Assembly: GCF_001314325.1 (NCBI RefSeq)
Contig: NZ_CP009429.1
Location: 1,240,501-1,304,500 of the forward strand
Reading direction: 5' to 3'
DNA from: Sphingopyxis macrogoltabida
GTDB lineage: Bacteria > Pseudomonadota > Alphaproteobacteria > Sphingomonadales > Sphingomonadaceae
DNA: 64,000 nucleotides
The position numbers were made by a program, and so were the translations under genes. Positions 22,016 through 29,715 of the stretch are shown here, piece by piece (within the stretch, counting starts at the first letter, position 1; the number at the start of each line of letters is the position of its first letter). Below the pieces are notes generated by a model. The model was not told the origin of the DNA, made no database searches, and saw only the letters and a program-made list of their open reading frames with translations.

Positions 22016-22078
22016 CGAGGTGCCGCCCATCAGCATCGTTACCGCGATTAGAAATACGGCAAAAGCTCTTTTGGCAAC
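21998..22078 (-). pseudogene. 5' stub of a secreted-protein gene
   Basis: On the - strand, AGGAG (22089-22085) is followed after six bases by GTT GCC AAA AGA and then a signal-peptide-like run AKRAFAVFLIAVTMLMGG and TSLAAG before a stop at the recombinase junction. The start position holds GTT rather than a normal start codon. It lies downstream of the multicopper oxidase gene on the same strand and was probably a third gene of that operon, now deleted. Confidence 0.35.
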
Positions 22079-22137
22079 GTTGCTCTCCTGTTGAACGGTA
22101 GACGCTGCATAAACTCTTCAGAAGTGGGAGCCTCCGC

Positions 22138-23610
22138 CTACGCAACACTGAACTGGCCCATCATTCCATTATCCTCATGTTCAAGGATATGGCAGTGATA
22201 CATGAAAGGAGCGCTCTTGGCCGGCTGATCAAATCGGATGAGAAGCTCCACCGGCTCCTTGACGACGACCGTGTCGCGCGGCCCCTGGTCGAGAACGTCA
22301 GGCTGACCGCCCCCACGGGTGAGAACATCAAAGTGGACGCCGTGAATATGGATCGGGTGGCGCATCATTTCGCCAGACACCTCCCATATTTCGGTGGAGC
22401 CTAGCTTCACCGTCTCATCGATGCGATTAATGTCGAATGGCTTGCCGTTGATCGTCAGGCCGCCACCGCCGTTTCCTGAGCCCATCATGCCGCCCATGCC
22501 CATGTTGAGGATCAGTCGGCGACGGCGCACCGCCTTGCTGGCATCGGGCCGAGTTCGTGATGCCAGAAGGGTCGGCACGGCGCCGCTGGCACGAGCCTGT
22601 CCCGACGGCCGCGGCTCAAACCGCAGCACGGTCGCTGGCGCCGCGGCATCGGTCCTCCCGGCGCCACGCCCCATCATGCCCATGCCGCCCATCATCGCGC
22701 TGTTGGTATCAGCCGCCGTTACCAGCGAGGCGGGCCTGCCGTCCGTGAAGTCCACGAGAAGCTCGCCGCGCTGGCCCGGCGCCAAGGTTATGGATTCCAA
22801 TGCCACTGCTCGTTCGAGCAGCCCCCCTTCGGTTCCGATCCAGTAAAAGCTTCGTTGATCGGAAAACGACAGCTCATAGATCCGGGCATTCGATGCGTTG
22901 ACGAGCCGCAGGCGAACCAACCGGTTTGGCACTGCCGCCAGCGGGTTTACCGCTCCGTTCACAAGGGTCGTGTCGCCGCGCCGGCCCTGCATGGCGACCA
23001 TCATGCCGCCTGGCATGACGAGGCGACCATTTTCGAATTGGCGATCCTGGATGAGCAGGGGCAGGTCGTCCACGCCATATTCTGACGGGAGGCCCAAGCC
23101 CTGCTCTTCGTCATCGGTTACCAGCAACGCCCCTGCCAGACCTGAATAGACTTGCTCGGCCGTCAACCCATGGACGTGTGAGTGATAAAGGAGGGTCGCT
23201 GCCGGCTGCCGGATCGGAAGCGTCGGTCGCCAGGTCGCGCCCGGCGCGATGATCTGATGGGGGCCGCCATCCAGCTCTCCAGGGATCAGAAGCCCGTGCC
23301 AGTGCACAGTCGTGTCCGCCTTGAGCCGGTTGGTCACGGCAACCGCCACATCGTCGCCGCGACGCACTCTGATCGTCGGTCCGAGATAGCTGCCGTTATA
23401 CCCTAGCGTGTCGCTCGGACGGCCCGGATAGAATGAAGTCGTTCCGGACTGGACCTGTAGCGCGAATGATCGTCCAGGCTGCGCATCCAAGAGCGGTGGT
23501 ATCGGGAGGGGGTTTGCACCGCCCCCGCCGAGGGAAGACGTGGAGCGCGAGCAAGCGGCGGTGGCGAACAGTGCCGCTCCGCCGGCCAACAGTGAACGTC
23601 GATCGAGCAT
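22138..23610 (-). CDS. CueO/FtsP-like multicopper oxidase
   Basis: 490 residues. A twin-arginine signal (LDRRSLLAGGAALFATAAC) directs it to the periplasm. Copper-ligand motifs are VHWHGLLIPGELDG, LLYHSHVHGLTAEQ, HPIHIHGVHF and HCHILEHEDNGMMG, giving three cupredoxin domains with T1, T2 and T3 copper. Met-rich loops (NSAMMGGMGMMGRG, MGMGGMMGSGNGG) resemble the CueO substrate-copper loops. It is distinct from CopA at 5491. ATG 23610 directly follows the TAG of a 49-residue ORF, so translation is coupled. The gene downstream is truncated. Confidence 0.93.
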   Translation of the reverse strand: MLDRRSLLAGGAALFATAACSRSTSSLGGGGANPLPIPPLLDAQPGRSFALQVQSGTTSFYPGRPSDTLGYNGSYLGPTIRVRRGDDVAVAVTNRLKADTTVHWHGLLIPGELDGGPHQIIAPGATWRPTLPIRQPAATLLYHSHVHGLTAEQVYSGLAGALLVTDDEEQGLGLPSEYGVDDLPLLIQDRQFENGRLVMPGGMMVAMQGRRGDTTLVNGAVNPLAAVPNRLVRLRLVNASNARIYELSFSDQRSFYWIGTEGGLLERAVALESITLAPGQRGELLVDFTDGRPASLVTAADTNSAMMGGMGMMGRGAGRTDAAAPATVLRFEPRPSGQARASGAVPTLLASRTRPDASKAVRRRRLILNMGMGGMMGSGNGGGGLTINGKPFDINRIDETVKLGSTEIWEVSGEMMRHPIHIHGVHFDVLTRGGGQPDVLDQGPRDTVVVKEPVELLIRFDQPAKSAPFMYHCHILEHEDNGMMGQFSVA

Positions 23611-23760
23611 CTAAATCTGGCCCTGCGCGCAGCGCAGCTTGGAAGCGCCACCGGCAGCCTTGTCGATCGGCATTGGTCGCCCACGCTCTAGCGCTTCAAT
23701 AGCGCGCAGGACCACTTTCCTCGAAGGATGCCGCGATAGTCTGGCGAAATAGTAGCGCAC
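23611..23760 (-). CDS. 49-residue peptide coupled to multicopper oxidase
   Basis: Starts at GTG 23760 with AGGAG (23772-23768) seven bases ahead, and stops exactly one codon before the oxidase ATG (TAGATG). The peptide begins VRYYFARLSRHPSRKVV and has a middle segment LRAIEALERGRPMPIDKA: basic, soluble and helical. I know no family for it. An upstream ATG in frame exists at 23796 but lacks a ribosome site and would run into the divergent promoter. It could be a leader peptide or a small regulator. Confidence 0.5.
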   Translation of the reverse strand: MRYYFARLSRHPSRKVVLRAIEALERGRPMPIDKAAGGASKLRCAQGQI

Positions 23761-23802
23761 GGGAAATCTCCTAAGCTGGCTTGATCGAACGCTCATCCAT
23801 CA

Positions 23803-23817
23803 TATATGTTGCATATA
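23803..23817. promoter_or_regulatory. Probable BigR/SqrR operator (TATATG-TTG-CATATA)
   Basis: A perfect 6-bp inverted repeat with a three-base centre, in an AT-rich patch that stands out from the GC-rich surroundings. It lies between the divergent peptide-oxidase operon and the ArsR-family gene. Such AT-rich palindromes are typical ArsR/BigR operators. CATATA may double as a -10 element for the + strand operon. Confidence 0.65.
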
Positions 23818-23819
23818 AG

Positions 23820-24176
23820 ATGTCTGGACCAACCGTGCGACCTTCTCTCGTTAAGATGTCCCCAGAACTTCTGGAGGAAAAGGCCGGCGAAGCGGAAGCG
23901 TTCCTCCGTTCGCTGGCGAGCCGGCACCGTCTGATGATCCTGTGCAGCTTGCTCGGCGGGGAGCTGTCGGTAACCGAACTGGGCGAACGCCTCGGGCTGA
24001 CACAATCCAATTTGTCCCGCCACCTTGCCACGCTGCGCGACGAGGGCCTGGTCGGCACGCGGCGGGAGAAAACAACGATCTTCTACCGCATCACGTCCGA
24101 ACGCGTGCTGCCGATCCTGACGGAACTCTACGCACTCTTTTGTGCTGGCGCCGATCCTGAACAAGGAGAATCCTGA
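23820..24176 (+). CDS. BigR/SqrR-type persulfide-sensing ArsR repressor
   Basis: About 118 residues with a winged helix-turn-helix (LSVTELGERLGLTQSNLSRHLATLRDEGLV). Two cysteines sit where persulfide sensors of the BigR/SqrR/YgaV group have them: RLMILCSLL in helix 2 and LYALFCAGA in the last helix. Oxidation to a tri- or tetrasulfide bridge releases DNA in that group. ATG 23820 abuts the operator; ATG 23856 gives the family's usual short N-terminus (MSPELLEEKAGEAEAF) and may be the real start. It heads a sulfur operon, overlapping expectations for its regulator. Confidence 0.88.
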   Translation: MSGPTVRPSLVKMSPELLEEKAGEAEAFLRSLASRHRLMILCSLLGGELSVTELGERLGLTQSNLSRHLATLRDEGLVGTRREKTTIFYRITSERVLPILTELYALFCAGADPEQGES

Positions 24177-24178
24177 CG

Positions 24179-24604
24179 ATGGAGGGGTTCACCCCATTTT
24201 CGGCCATCGTGGGCGGCGCGCTCATCGGCCTCTCGGCATCCCTCCTGTGGATCGCCAACGGGCGCATTGCTGGAGTCAGTGGCATCGTCGGGGGCGTGCT
24301 TGCGCCCGTCCGCGGCGATGTGGCGTGGCGCGGAATGTTCCTGGTCGGCCTGCTCGCTGCGCCCTTGCTTTACCGGGCGGCGGGCGGCGTGCTGCCGGAC
24401 CTCACGTCGCCGGCCCCAGTCGCCGGCGTGATCGCAGCCGGCCTTCTGGTGGGATTTGGGACTCGGCTTGGGAGTGGTTGCACCAGCGGGCATGGTGTCT
24501 GCGGGATAGCGAGGCTTTCGCCCCGCTCGCTTGCCGCGACCGGCGTCTTCCTCATCACGGCGGCTGCGACTGTGTACGTTGCCCGGCACGTCGTGGAGCT
24601 TTGA
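24179..24604 (+). CDS. YeeE/YedE-type sulfur transporter, first half
   Basis: 141 residues, four membrane helices, with the YeeE/YedE (DUF395) signature GSGCTSGHGVCGIARLS near residue 100; its cysteines are used for thiosulfate or other sulfur-species passage in TsuA. Two-gene split versions, as here with the next gene, are common in BigR operons. It starts two bases after the repressor's stop. Confidence 0.88.
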   Translation: MEGFTPFSAIVGGALIGLSASLLWIANGRIAGVSGIVGGVLAPVRGDVAWRGMFLVGLLAAPLLYRAAGGVLPDLTSPAPVAGVIAAGLLVGFGTRLGSGCTSGHGVCGIARLSPRSLAATGVFLITAAATVYVARHVVEL

Positions 24605-24608
24605 GGCA

Positions 24609-25052
24609 ATGAGGAAGCTGCTCATTGCGCTGGCCTCGGGGCTCATTTTCGGCTTCGGCCTGATCGTTTCCGCCATGATTAGCCCAGGCAAGGTGCTGGC
24701 GTTTCTTGATGTCGCCGCGCCGTCGTGGGACCCGAGCCTGGCCCTGGTACTGGCCTCAGCCGTCATCGTTTCCGCCTTGGGATTTGCACTCGGCCGAAGG
24801 CGCGAGGCTCCGCTTTTCGCAGCCACGTTTAATGGGCCATCGTCCCGGTCCCTGGACAAGAAGCTTCTCTCCGGCGCGGCTTTGTTCGGCGTTGGATGGG
24901 GCCTCGTCGGCTATTGCCCTGGCCCAGCCCTCGTTGCTTTGAGCCTCGGGGCGCCGGCGGCGCTGGTGTTCATCGTGGCGATGCTGGTGGGCATGGGCCT
25001 CTTCGCCATTCAGGAACACTATCGTGCGGCTAGGGCCGGAGCTGCACTATGA
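24609..25052 (+). CDS. YeeE/YedE-type sulfur transporter, second half (DUF6691)
   Basis: 147 residues with four helices (LIALASGLIFGFGLIVSAM; VGWGLVGYCPGPALVAL with the conserved GYCPGP cysteine; AALVFIVAMLVGMGLFAI). It pairs with the preceding gene to form a complete transporter. ATG 24609 is four bases past the preceding stop, and its own TGA overlaps the start of the exporter gene (ATGA at 25049). Confidence 0.87.
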   Translation: MRKLLIALASGLIFGFGLIVSAMISPGKVLAFLDVAAPSWDPSLALVLASAVIVSALGFALGRRREAPLFAATFNGPSSRSLDKKLLSGAALFGVGWGLVGYCPGPALVALSLGAPAALVFIVAMLVGMGLFAIQEHYRAARAGAAL

Positions 25053-25827
25053 CACTGGTCGACATCCTCACGCTCATATCCGGTGTCCTCGTTGGCTTCA
25101 CCCTCGGGGTGATCGGCGGCGGCGGCTCGATCCTGGCCCTACCATTGCTGCTGTATGTCGTGGGCATGAAGGACCCGCACGTCGCGATCGGTACGAGCGC
25201 GCTGGCGGTCGCTGCCAACGCCTTCGCCAACCTGATCCAACACGCCCGGGCCGGAACCGTGAAGTGGCCCTGTGCCCTCGTCTTCGGGGCATCGGGTGTC
25301 GTCGGCGCTCTGGTCGGCTCCACCCTGGGCAAGATGGTGGCGGGTCAGCACCTCCTGGTGCTGTTGCGGGCGTGATGATCGTGGTCGGGGTTTCGATGCT
25401 GCGGGGCAAGTCGGGCGGCGGCGATCCGGACGTGCGGATCACGCGGCCAATCGCTGTCCGGCTCGTGGTGATCGGCCTTCTCGCCGGCCTGCTGTCAGGG
25501 TTCTTCGGCATCGGCGGCGGCTTCCTGATTGTGCCCGGCATCATGCTCGGCAGCGGCATGCCCATCCTCAACGCGGTCGGATCGTCGCTGTTTTCGGTGG
25601 GAGCGTTCGGCTCGGCGACAGCCTTCAACTATGCCCTGTCAGGCCTCGTGGACTGGCGCGTGGCCGGCTTCTTCATCGCTGGCGGGGTCGCTGGCGGCAT
25701 GGCCGGCATGCAAACGGCCATCCGGCTCGCCGATCATAAGGGCCTGCTCACCCGCATCTTCGCTTTCGTCCTGCTGGCCGTGGCCGCCTACATGCTGTTC
25801 CGCAGCCTGGGCGGGATCGGCAGCTAA
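25049..25827 (+). pseudogene. TauE/SafE sulfite exporter with one-base frameshift
   Basis: The first phase (from 25049) has the family start LVDILTLISGVLVGFTLGVIGGGGSIL and reaches GKMVAGQHLLVLL, then hits TGA at 25373-25375. The adjacent phase continues exactly where the family should: AGVMIVVGVSMLRGK, then GFFGIGGGFLIVPGIML and FNYALSGLVDWR to the end at 25827. Restoring one base near 25366 (CTGTTGCGG to CTGTTTGCGG) gives LLVLFAGVMIVVG. It is either a real loss-of-function mutation or a sequencing error. The protein would be an eight-helix exporter of sulfite or related anions. Confidence 0.85.
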
Positions 25828-25846
25828 GCACCATTGGAGGCCGATC

Positions 25847-26596
25847 ATGATCTTTCGTCAGTTGTTCGAACCCGAGTCCTCGACATACACCTACCTCCTC
25901 GGCTGCCCGGAAACGCGCAAAGCCGTCCTCATCGATCCTGTCCTCGAAACGATCGAACGCGACCTTGCCGCACTTCAGGAACTGGATCTCGAACTGGCCT
26001 ATACGTTGGAGACGCATGTGCATGCGGACCATGTCACCTCGGCCTGCTATCTTCGCAGCCTTACCGGCTCCAAGATCGCGTACCCCGCCATGGACAGCCT
26101 TCCGTGTGCTGACGTCGGCGTCGCCGAGGACCAGCCCCTGACCGTCGGCGCGCTCAAGCTTCAGCCGCTGTTTACGCCGGGGCACACCGATGCCCACCAT
26201 ACCTACCTGGTCGATCAGCCCGATGGTCTTCGCGCCTTCACCGGCGACGCCCTGCTGATCGACGGCTGTGGGCGGACCGATTTCCAGAACGGTGACGCCG
26301 CCACGCTCTATCACTCGGTCACGCAGAAGATTTTCACGCTGCCGGGCGACGGTCTGATCTTCCCCGCTCACGACTACAATCATCGCCACATCACGACAGT
26401 GGCGCAGGAGCGTGAGCGAAACCCGCGCCTTGCCGGCAAGACCGTTCAGGAATTTGTCGCGATCATGGCGGCTCTCGATCTTCCCTACCCGAAGAAGATC
26501 GACGTTGCCGTTCCGGCAAACAAGCTTTGCGGTGATTGCCCAACAGATTTGCCGGAGCGGCTACGCCAAATAGGCGGCAAGTCCGAGCAGGGCTGA
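25847..26596 (+). CDS. ETHE1/Blh-like persulfide dioxygenase (MBL fold)
   Basis: 249 residues of metallo-beta-lactamase fold. The metal motif is ETHVHADHVTSA (HxHxDH), with later ligands in PGHTDAH, GDALLIDGCGRTDF and FPAHDYN, as in mono-iron persulfide dioxygenases that oxidise glutathione persulfide to sulfite. ATG 25847 has GGAGG at 25836-25840. It lies in the BigR operon between the exporter and a rhodanese, the standard order for hydrogen sulfide detoxification. Confidence 0.92.
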   Translation: MIFRQLFEPESSTYTYLLGCPETRKAVLIDPVLETIERDLAALQELDLELAYTLETHVHADHVTSACYLRSLTGSKIAYPAMDSLPCADVGVAEDQPLTVGALKLQPLFTPGHTDAHHTYLVDQPDGLRAFTGDALLIDGCGRTDFQNGDAATLYHSVTQKIFTLPGDGLIFPAHDYNHRHITTVAQERERNPRLAGKTVQEFVAIMAALDLPYPKKIDVAVPANKLCGDCPTDLPERLRQIGGKSEQG

Positions 26597-26632
26597 GCGA
26601 TCCGCTTCAGGTTCATTTACAGGAGAAAGTCG

Positions 26633-27019
26633 ATGCCAACACGCACCTCGAAGCAGCTCGTTTCTGAAGCGAATGCCCTTGTCGAAACTATCGCGCCTGA
26701 GGATGCAGCCAAACTTGTCGGCAATCCCGAGGTACGGTTCGTTGACATCCGCGAGCCAGGTGAAGTCGCGAAGTCAGGGCTGGTGTCTGGTGCGGTACAT
26801 GTCCCGCGCGGCCTTCTGGAATTCCAGGTCGATCCTCAAAGCCCCACCCACAATCCCAAACTCGCCGCCGGATCGCGGTTGGTGCTCTATTGTGGGTCCG
26901 GCGCCCGCTCAGCGCTTGCCGCAAAATCACTCAAGGATATGGGCGTGGAGAATGTCGCCCACGTCCCCGGCGGGTTCGCGGCGCTCAAGGATGCCGGCGC
27001 TTCAATCGCACCGGAGTAA
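26633..27019 (+). CDS. Rhodanese-like sulfurtransferase
   Basis: 128 residues, one rhodanese domain. [10 protein letters not shown] precedes the active-site loop [14 protein letters not shown], where the cysteine carries the persulfide, and the domain ends [14 protein letters not shown]. Ribosome site AGGAG lies nine bases ahead of ATG 26633. In this operon it would move sulfane sulfur between glutathione, thiosulfate and the dioxygenase. Confidence 0.92.
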   Translation: MPTRTSKQLVSEANALVETIAPEDAAKLVGNPEVRFVDIREPGEVAKSGLVSGAVHVPRGLLEFQVDPQSPTHNPKLAAGSRLVLYCGSGARSALAAKSLKDMGVENVAHVPGGFAALKDAGASIAPE

Positions 27020-27066
27020 TCCCATGGCGCGCTCGAGCACCCGTCCTCGCTGGCAGGATACAATCC

Positions 27067-27906
27067 TTGGATAGCCATATCGCATTTGCCAGCCTCGGAT
27101 TGAGCCCGATTGCCATCTCCATAGGCCCGCTAGACATCCGCTGGTACTCGCTCGCCTATATCGCCGGCATTATTGCCGGATGGTGGTATCTGTTGCGGCT
27201 GCTGGCCCAACCCGCGGCCCCGATGAACCGCCAGCAGGCTGATGATCTCGTATTCTATGCGACGCTCGGCGTCATCCTGGGTGGCCGCCTTGGCTATGTA
27301 ATCTTCTACGGTCCCGAGATGATCCTCCACCCCCTGCAAATCCTCAAGCTGTGGGATGGCGGCATGTCGTTCCACGGGGGTGCCGCCGGCGTCTCGCTCG
27401 CGCTGATCCTGTTCGCGCGACGACACGGCCTCGAATGGCTGCGGGTCCATGATTATGTCGCCTGCACCGTGCCGATCGGCCTGTTCTTCGGTCGTCTCGC
27501 CAATTTCGTGAATGGCGAGCTTTGGGGAAAGCCCACCGATGTGCCCTGGGCGATTGTGTTCCCCGGAAGCCATGATGGTCTCGCCCGCCATCCCAGCCAG
27601 CTTTACGAAGCCGGGCTGGAAGGGTTGGTCCTGTTCGCCGTGCTCGCCTTCCTGTTCTGGTTCACCGACGCGCGGCGCAAGCCGGGGATGCTCGTCGGGG
27701 TGTTTCTCATCGGCTATGGTCTGGCCCGATTTACGGTCGAGTTCTTCCGAGAACCCGATGCCCAGCTTGTCGGCTTCGCAGCCAGAACAGGGCTTCACAT
27801 GGGTCAGTGGCTCACGGTGCCTATGATTGCGGCAGGGATCTACCTCGTTGCCGCAGCATGGCAGCGGTCAGTCGATCACCCGGCTCAAGTTACCCGAAGC
27901 CAGTGA
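27067..27906 (+). CDS. lgt: Prolipoprotein diacylglyceryl transferase, island copy
   Basis: About 279 residues, seven membrane helices. Lgt signatures are [25 protein letters not shown], the HGGAAGV active region ([13 protein letters not shown]), [16 protein letters not shown] and RHPSQLYEA with FFREPD. It transfers diacylglycerol to lipobox cysteines. The start is TTG 27067, eight bases after GGCAGGA; no ATG fits. It lies 47 bases after the rhodanese in the sulfur operon. Since Lgt is essential, a second, chromosomal copy probably exists elsewhere; this copy looks like island cargo. Confidence 0.92.
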   Translation: MDSHIAFASLGLSPIAISIGPLDIRWYSLAYIAGIIAGWWYLLRLLAQPAAPMNRQQADDLVFYATLGVILGGRLGYVIFYGPEMILHPLQILKLWDGGMSFHGGAAGVSLALILFARRHGLEWLRVHDYVACTVPIGLFFGRLANFVNGELWGKPTDVPWAIVFPGSHDGLARHPSQLYEAGLEGLVLFAVLAFLFWFTDARRKPGMLVGVFLIGYGLARFTVEFFREPDAQLVGFAARTGLHMGQWLTVPMIAAGIYLVAAAWQRSVDHPAQVTRSQ

Positions 27907-28244
27907 CGTGCTCGCATCGGGCAGATCTGCGCTCCGCTGGAATGGCAGCGATCAACCTACGCGATTGAACATCGATCGATTCAACCGTAGCTTCGCCCCC
28001 CGAACATTAGGTCCCTAGCGGCCAGATATCTCGCCTAAGCAGTAGCGCCAATGGCTGTGGGAGACGGCGCCAGGCTGGCGTCGGCGGCGTCCGCCCGCTC
28101 TAAGGTAGTGCAAACGGCGACACATATTCGTTATGTTTATCCTGCACGGGGCGCCATTCCCTTCATATCGTCACCATGCCGAAAGCCGATTGCGCTCCGC
28201 CGCCGGTTTCGCGAACATGGCCGGCCTGTCGAAAGGATGTGGAT
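27907..28244. other. Intergenic stretch, 338 bp, possible island/backbone junction
   Basis: No gene is recognised. Downstream genes run in normal backbone style with no IS elements until 51 kb, so the right edge of the accessory island may lie here. I find no tRNA, integrase or convincing att-type direct repeat. One AT-richer patch (ACACATATTCGTTATGTTTATCC style, near 28118-28140) may hold the promoter of the following gene. Confidence 0.35.
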
Positions 28245-28775
28245 ATGGCCAGGATCGTGTTCGGAATGAACCAGTCGCTCGACGGCTATGTCGATCATAT
28301 GGAGTTCGCGCCCGACGCCACTCTCTTCCGTCATTTCATTAAGGAGGCCGACGGGCAGACGGGTAGCATCTATGGCCGCACCATGTATGAAATCATGCGC
28401 TATTGGGACGATGAGCATCCCGAATGGGGCCCGGACGAACGCGCTTTCGCCGCGGCTTGGCGCCGGCAGCACAAATGGGTAGCCTCGCGGACGCTGACCG
28501 AAGCCGGACCCAACGCGACTTTGATCGGCGACGATCTGGAGGGGGCGGTCCGGGCGCTAAAAGCCGATCGCGACGGAGAGATCGAGGTCGCCGGTCCGGG
28601 AATAGCGCAGAGCCTCACCGAACTCGGTCTCATCGACGAATACCGGATATATCTGCATCCAGTCGTGCTGGGGCAGGGCCGCCCCTATTTCGCGGGCCCG
28701 CGGCCGCCGCTCCGTCTCGTGACGCACGAGCGGATCGGCGGCGACGTGATCAGGCTGGCTTACGTCCCCGCCTGA
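28245..28775 (+). CDS. Dihydrofolate-reductase-family (RibD C-terminal-like) protein
   Basis: 176 residues, beginning ARIVFGMNQSLDGYVDHME and continuing with YGRTMYEIM, then EIEVAGPGIAQSL and YLHPVVLGQGRPYF, the nucleotide-binding pattern of the RibD_C/YyaP-YwjB group. These are NADPH-dependent reductases of unknown substrate. ATG 28245 has AAGGA eight bases ahead. It is a single gene that ends against the convergent esterase gene. Confidence 0.85.
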   Translation: MARIVFGMNQSLDGYVDHMEFAPDATLFRHFIKEADGQTGSIYGRTMYEIMRYWDDEHPEWGPDERAFAAAWRRQHKWVASRTLTEAGPNATLIGDDLEGAVRALKADRDGEIEVAGPGIAQSLTELGLIDEYRIYLHPVVLGQGRPYFAGPRPPLRLVTHERIGGDVIRLAYVPA

Positions 28776-28797
28776 CCCACGCGGGCTTTGTCGCTGT

Positions 28798-29667
28798 TCA
28801 GGCGGGATCGGGAACCGCGAAGCGCAGGCCGCGCATCATCGCGGCGGGAATGACGCTGCCATGGTCCTCGCCGTCGAAAATATAGCTGTCGGCTTCGGCA
28901 AGGCCGGCCTCGCGCAGCGCCGCGACGAATTCGGGGACCGCATCGACCATGCGGCAGGCTGCCACCATCGCCTGCATCTGTTCGATCGTCATTTCCAGCC
29001 CGGCGGGAACCTTCGACGGCGCTTCCTGCTCCTGCCCGCCGACGCTGACCAGAACGCGTGGCTGGCGCTCGACCCCGGCCAGCCGTCCGGCGAAGTCGGG
29101 AAGGTGGCCCAGCACCGCGAAGCCGTCCCACCACAGCGACGGACTGCCGGCAAGGAAGGTCGCGAAGGCGTCGGGGCGGGTGAGCAGGGCATAAGCGGTG
29201 AACAGGCCGCCGAGCGAATGGCCGTAAAGGATGCGGTCGGTCGCCGAGGCTTCGGGATAGCGACGCTCGATTTCGGGTGCGAGCGTGTCGACGAGGAAGG
29301 TCAGGAACGCCTCGGCACCGCCGTCCTTGTCGCCGATCATGCCCGTCATGCCGCCCAGCGCGGCGCGGCCCGCCTCGCTCAGCGGCGGCGTCAGGTCGGC
29401 GGTGCGCAGCTTGGCGAATTCTGTATATTCCGCGCCATAGCCGACCCCGACGATCATCGCGGTCGGCAGCGTGCCGACGGTACCGCGAAGGCGGGCAATC
29501 TCGGCCGCGAGCGCGAAGCCGATGTCGGCGTCGAGTACGAACAATACCGGCACCTTGCCGTCAGCCGGCGGATTGGCGACGCGCGACACGCTGATCTTGA
29601 AGGTGCCGGTACCGCCGGGGTGCGGCAGCTCGAACTGGTCGATCGGGGCCTGAATGGAGAAGCTCAT
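28798..29667 (-). CDS. Alpha/beta-hydrolase esterase, IroE/BesA-like
   Basis: 289 residues. The core has VLFVLDADIGFAL, the nucleophile elbow YGHSLGGLFTAYAL (Ser), and a late DGEDHGSVIP histidine, typical of the putative-esterase family (PF00756) that includes ferric-siderophore esterases. No signal peptide is seen, so it is cytosolic. It lies 48 bases after the serine hydrolase on the same strand, divergent from a TonB receptor. A siderophore or depsipeptide ester substrate is possible but not proven. Confidence 0.82.
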   Translation of the reverse strand: MSFSIQAPIDQFELPHPGGTGTFKISVSRVANPPADGKVPVLFVLDADIGFALAAEIARLRGTVGTLPTAMIVGVGYGAEYTEFAKLRTADLTPPLSEAGRAALGGMTGMIGDKDGGAEAFLTFLVDTLAPEIERRYPEASATDRILYGHSLGGLFTAYALLTRPDAFATFLAGSPSLWWDGFAVLGHLPDFAGRLAGVERQPRVLVSVGGQEQEAPSKVPAGLEMTIEQMQAMVAACRMVDAVPEFVAALREAGLAEADSYIFDGEDHGSVIPAAMMRGLRFAVPDPA

Positions 29668-29715
29668 CGCGGATTGCCTTTTTGCTGAGGTTGATGGTTT
29701 CGGGACGAAAGTCGG

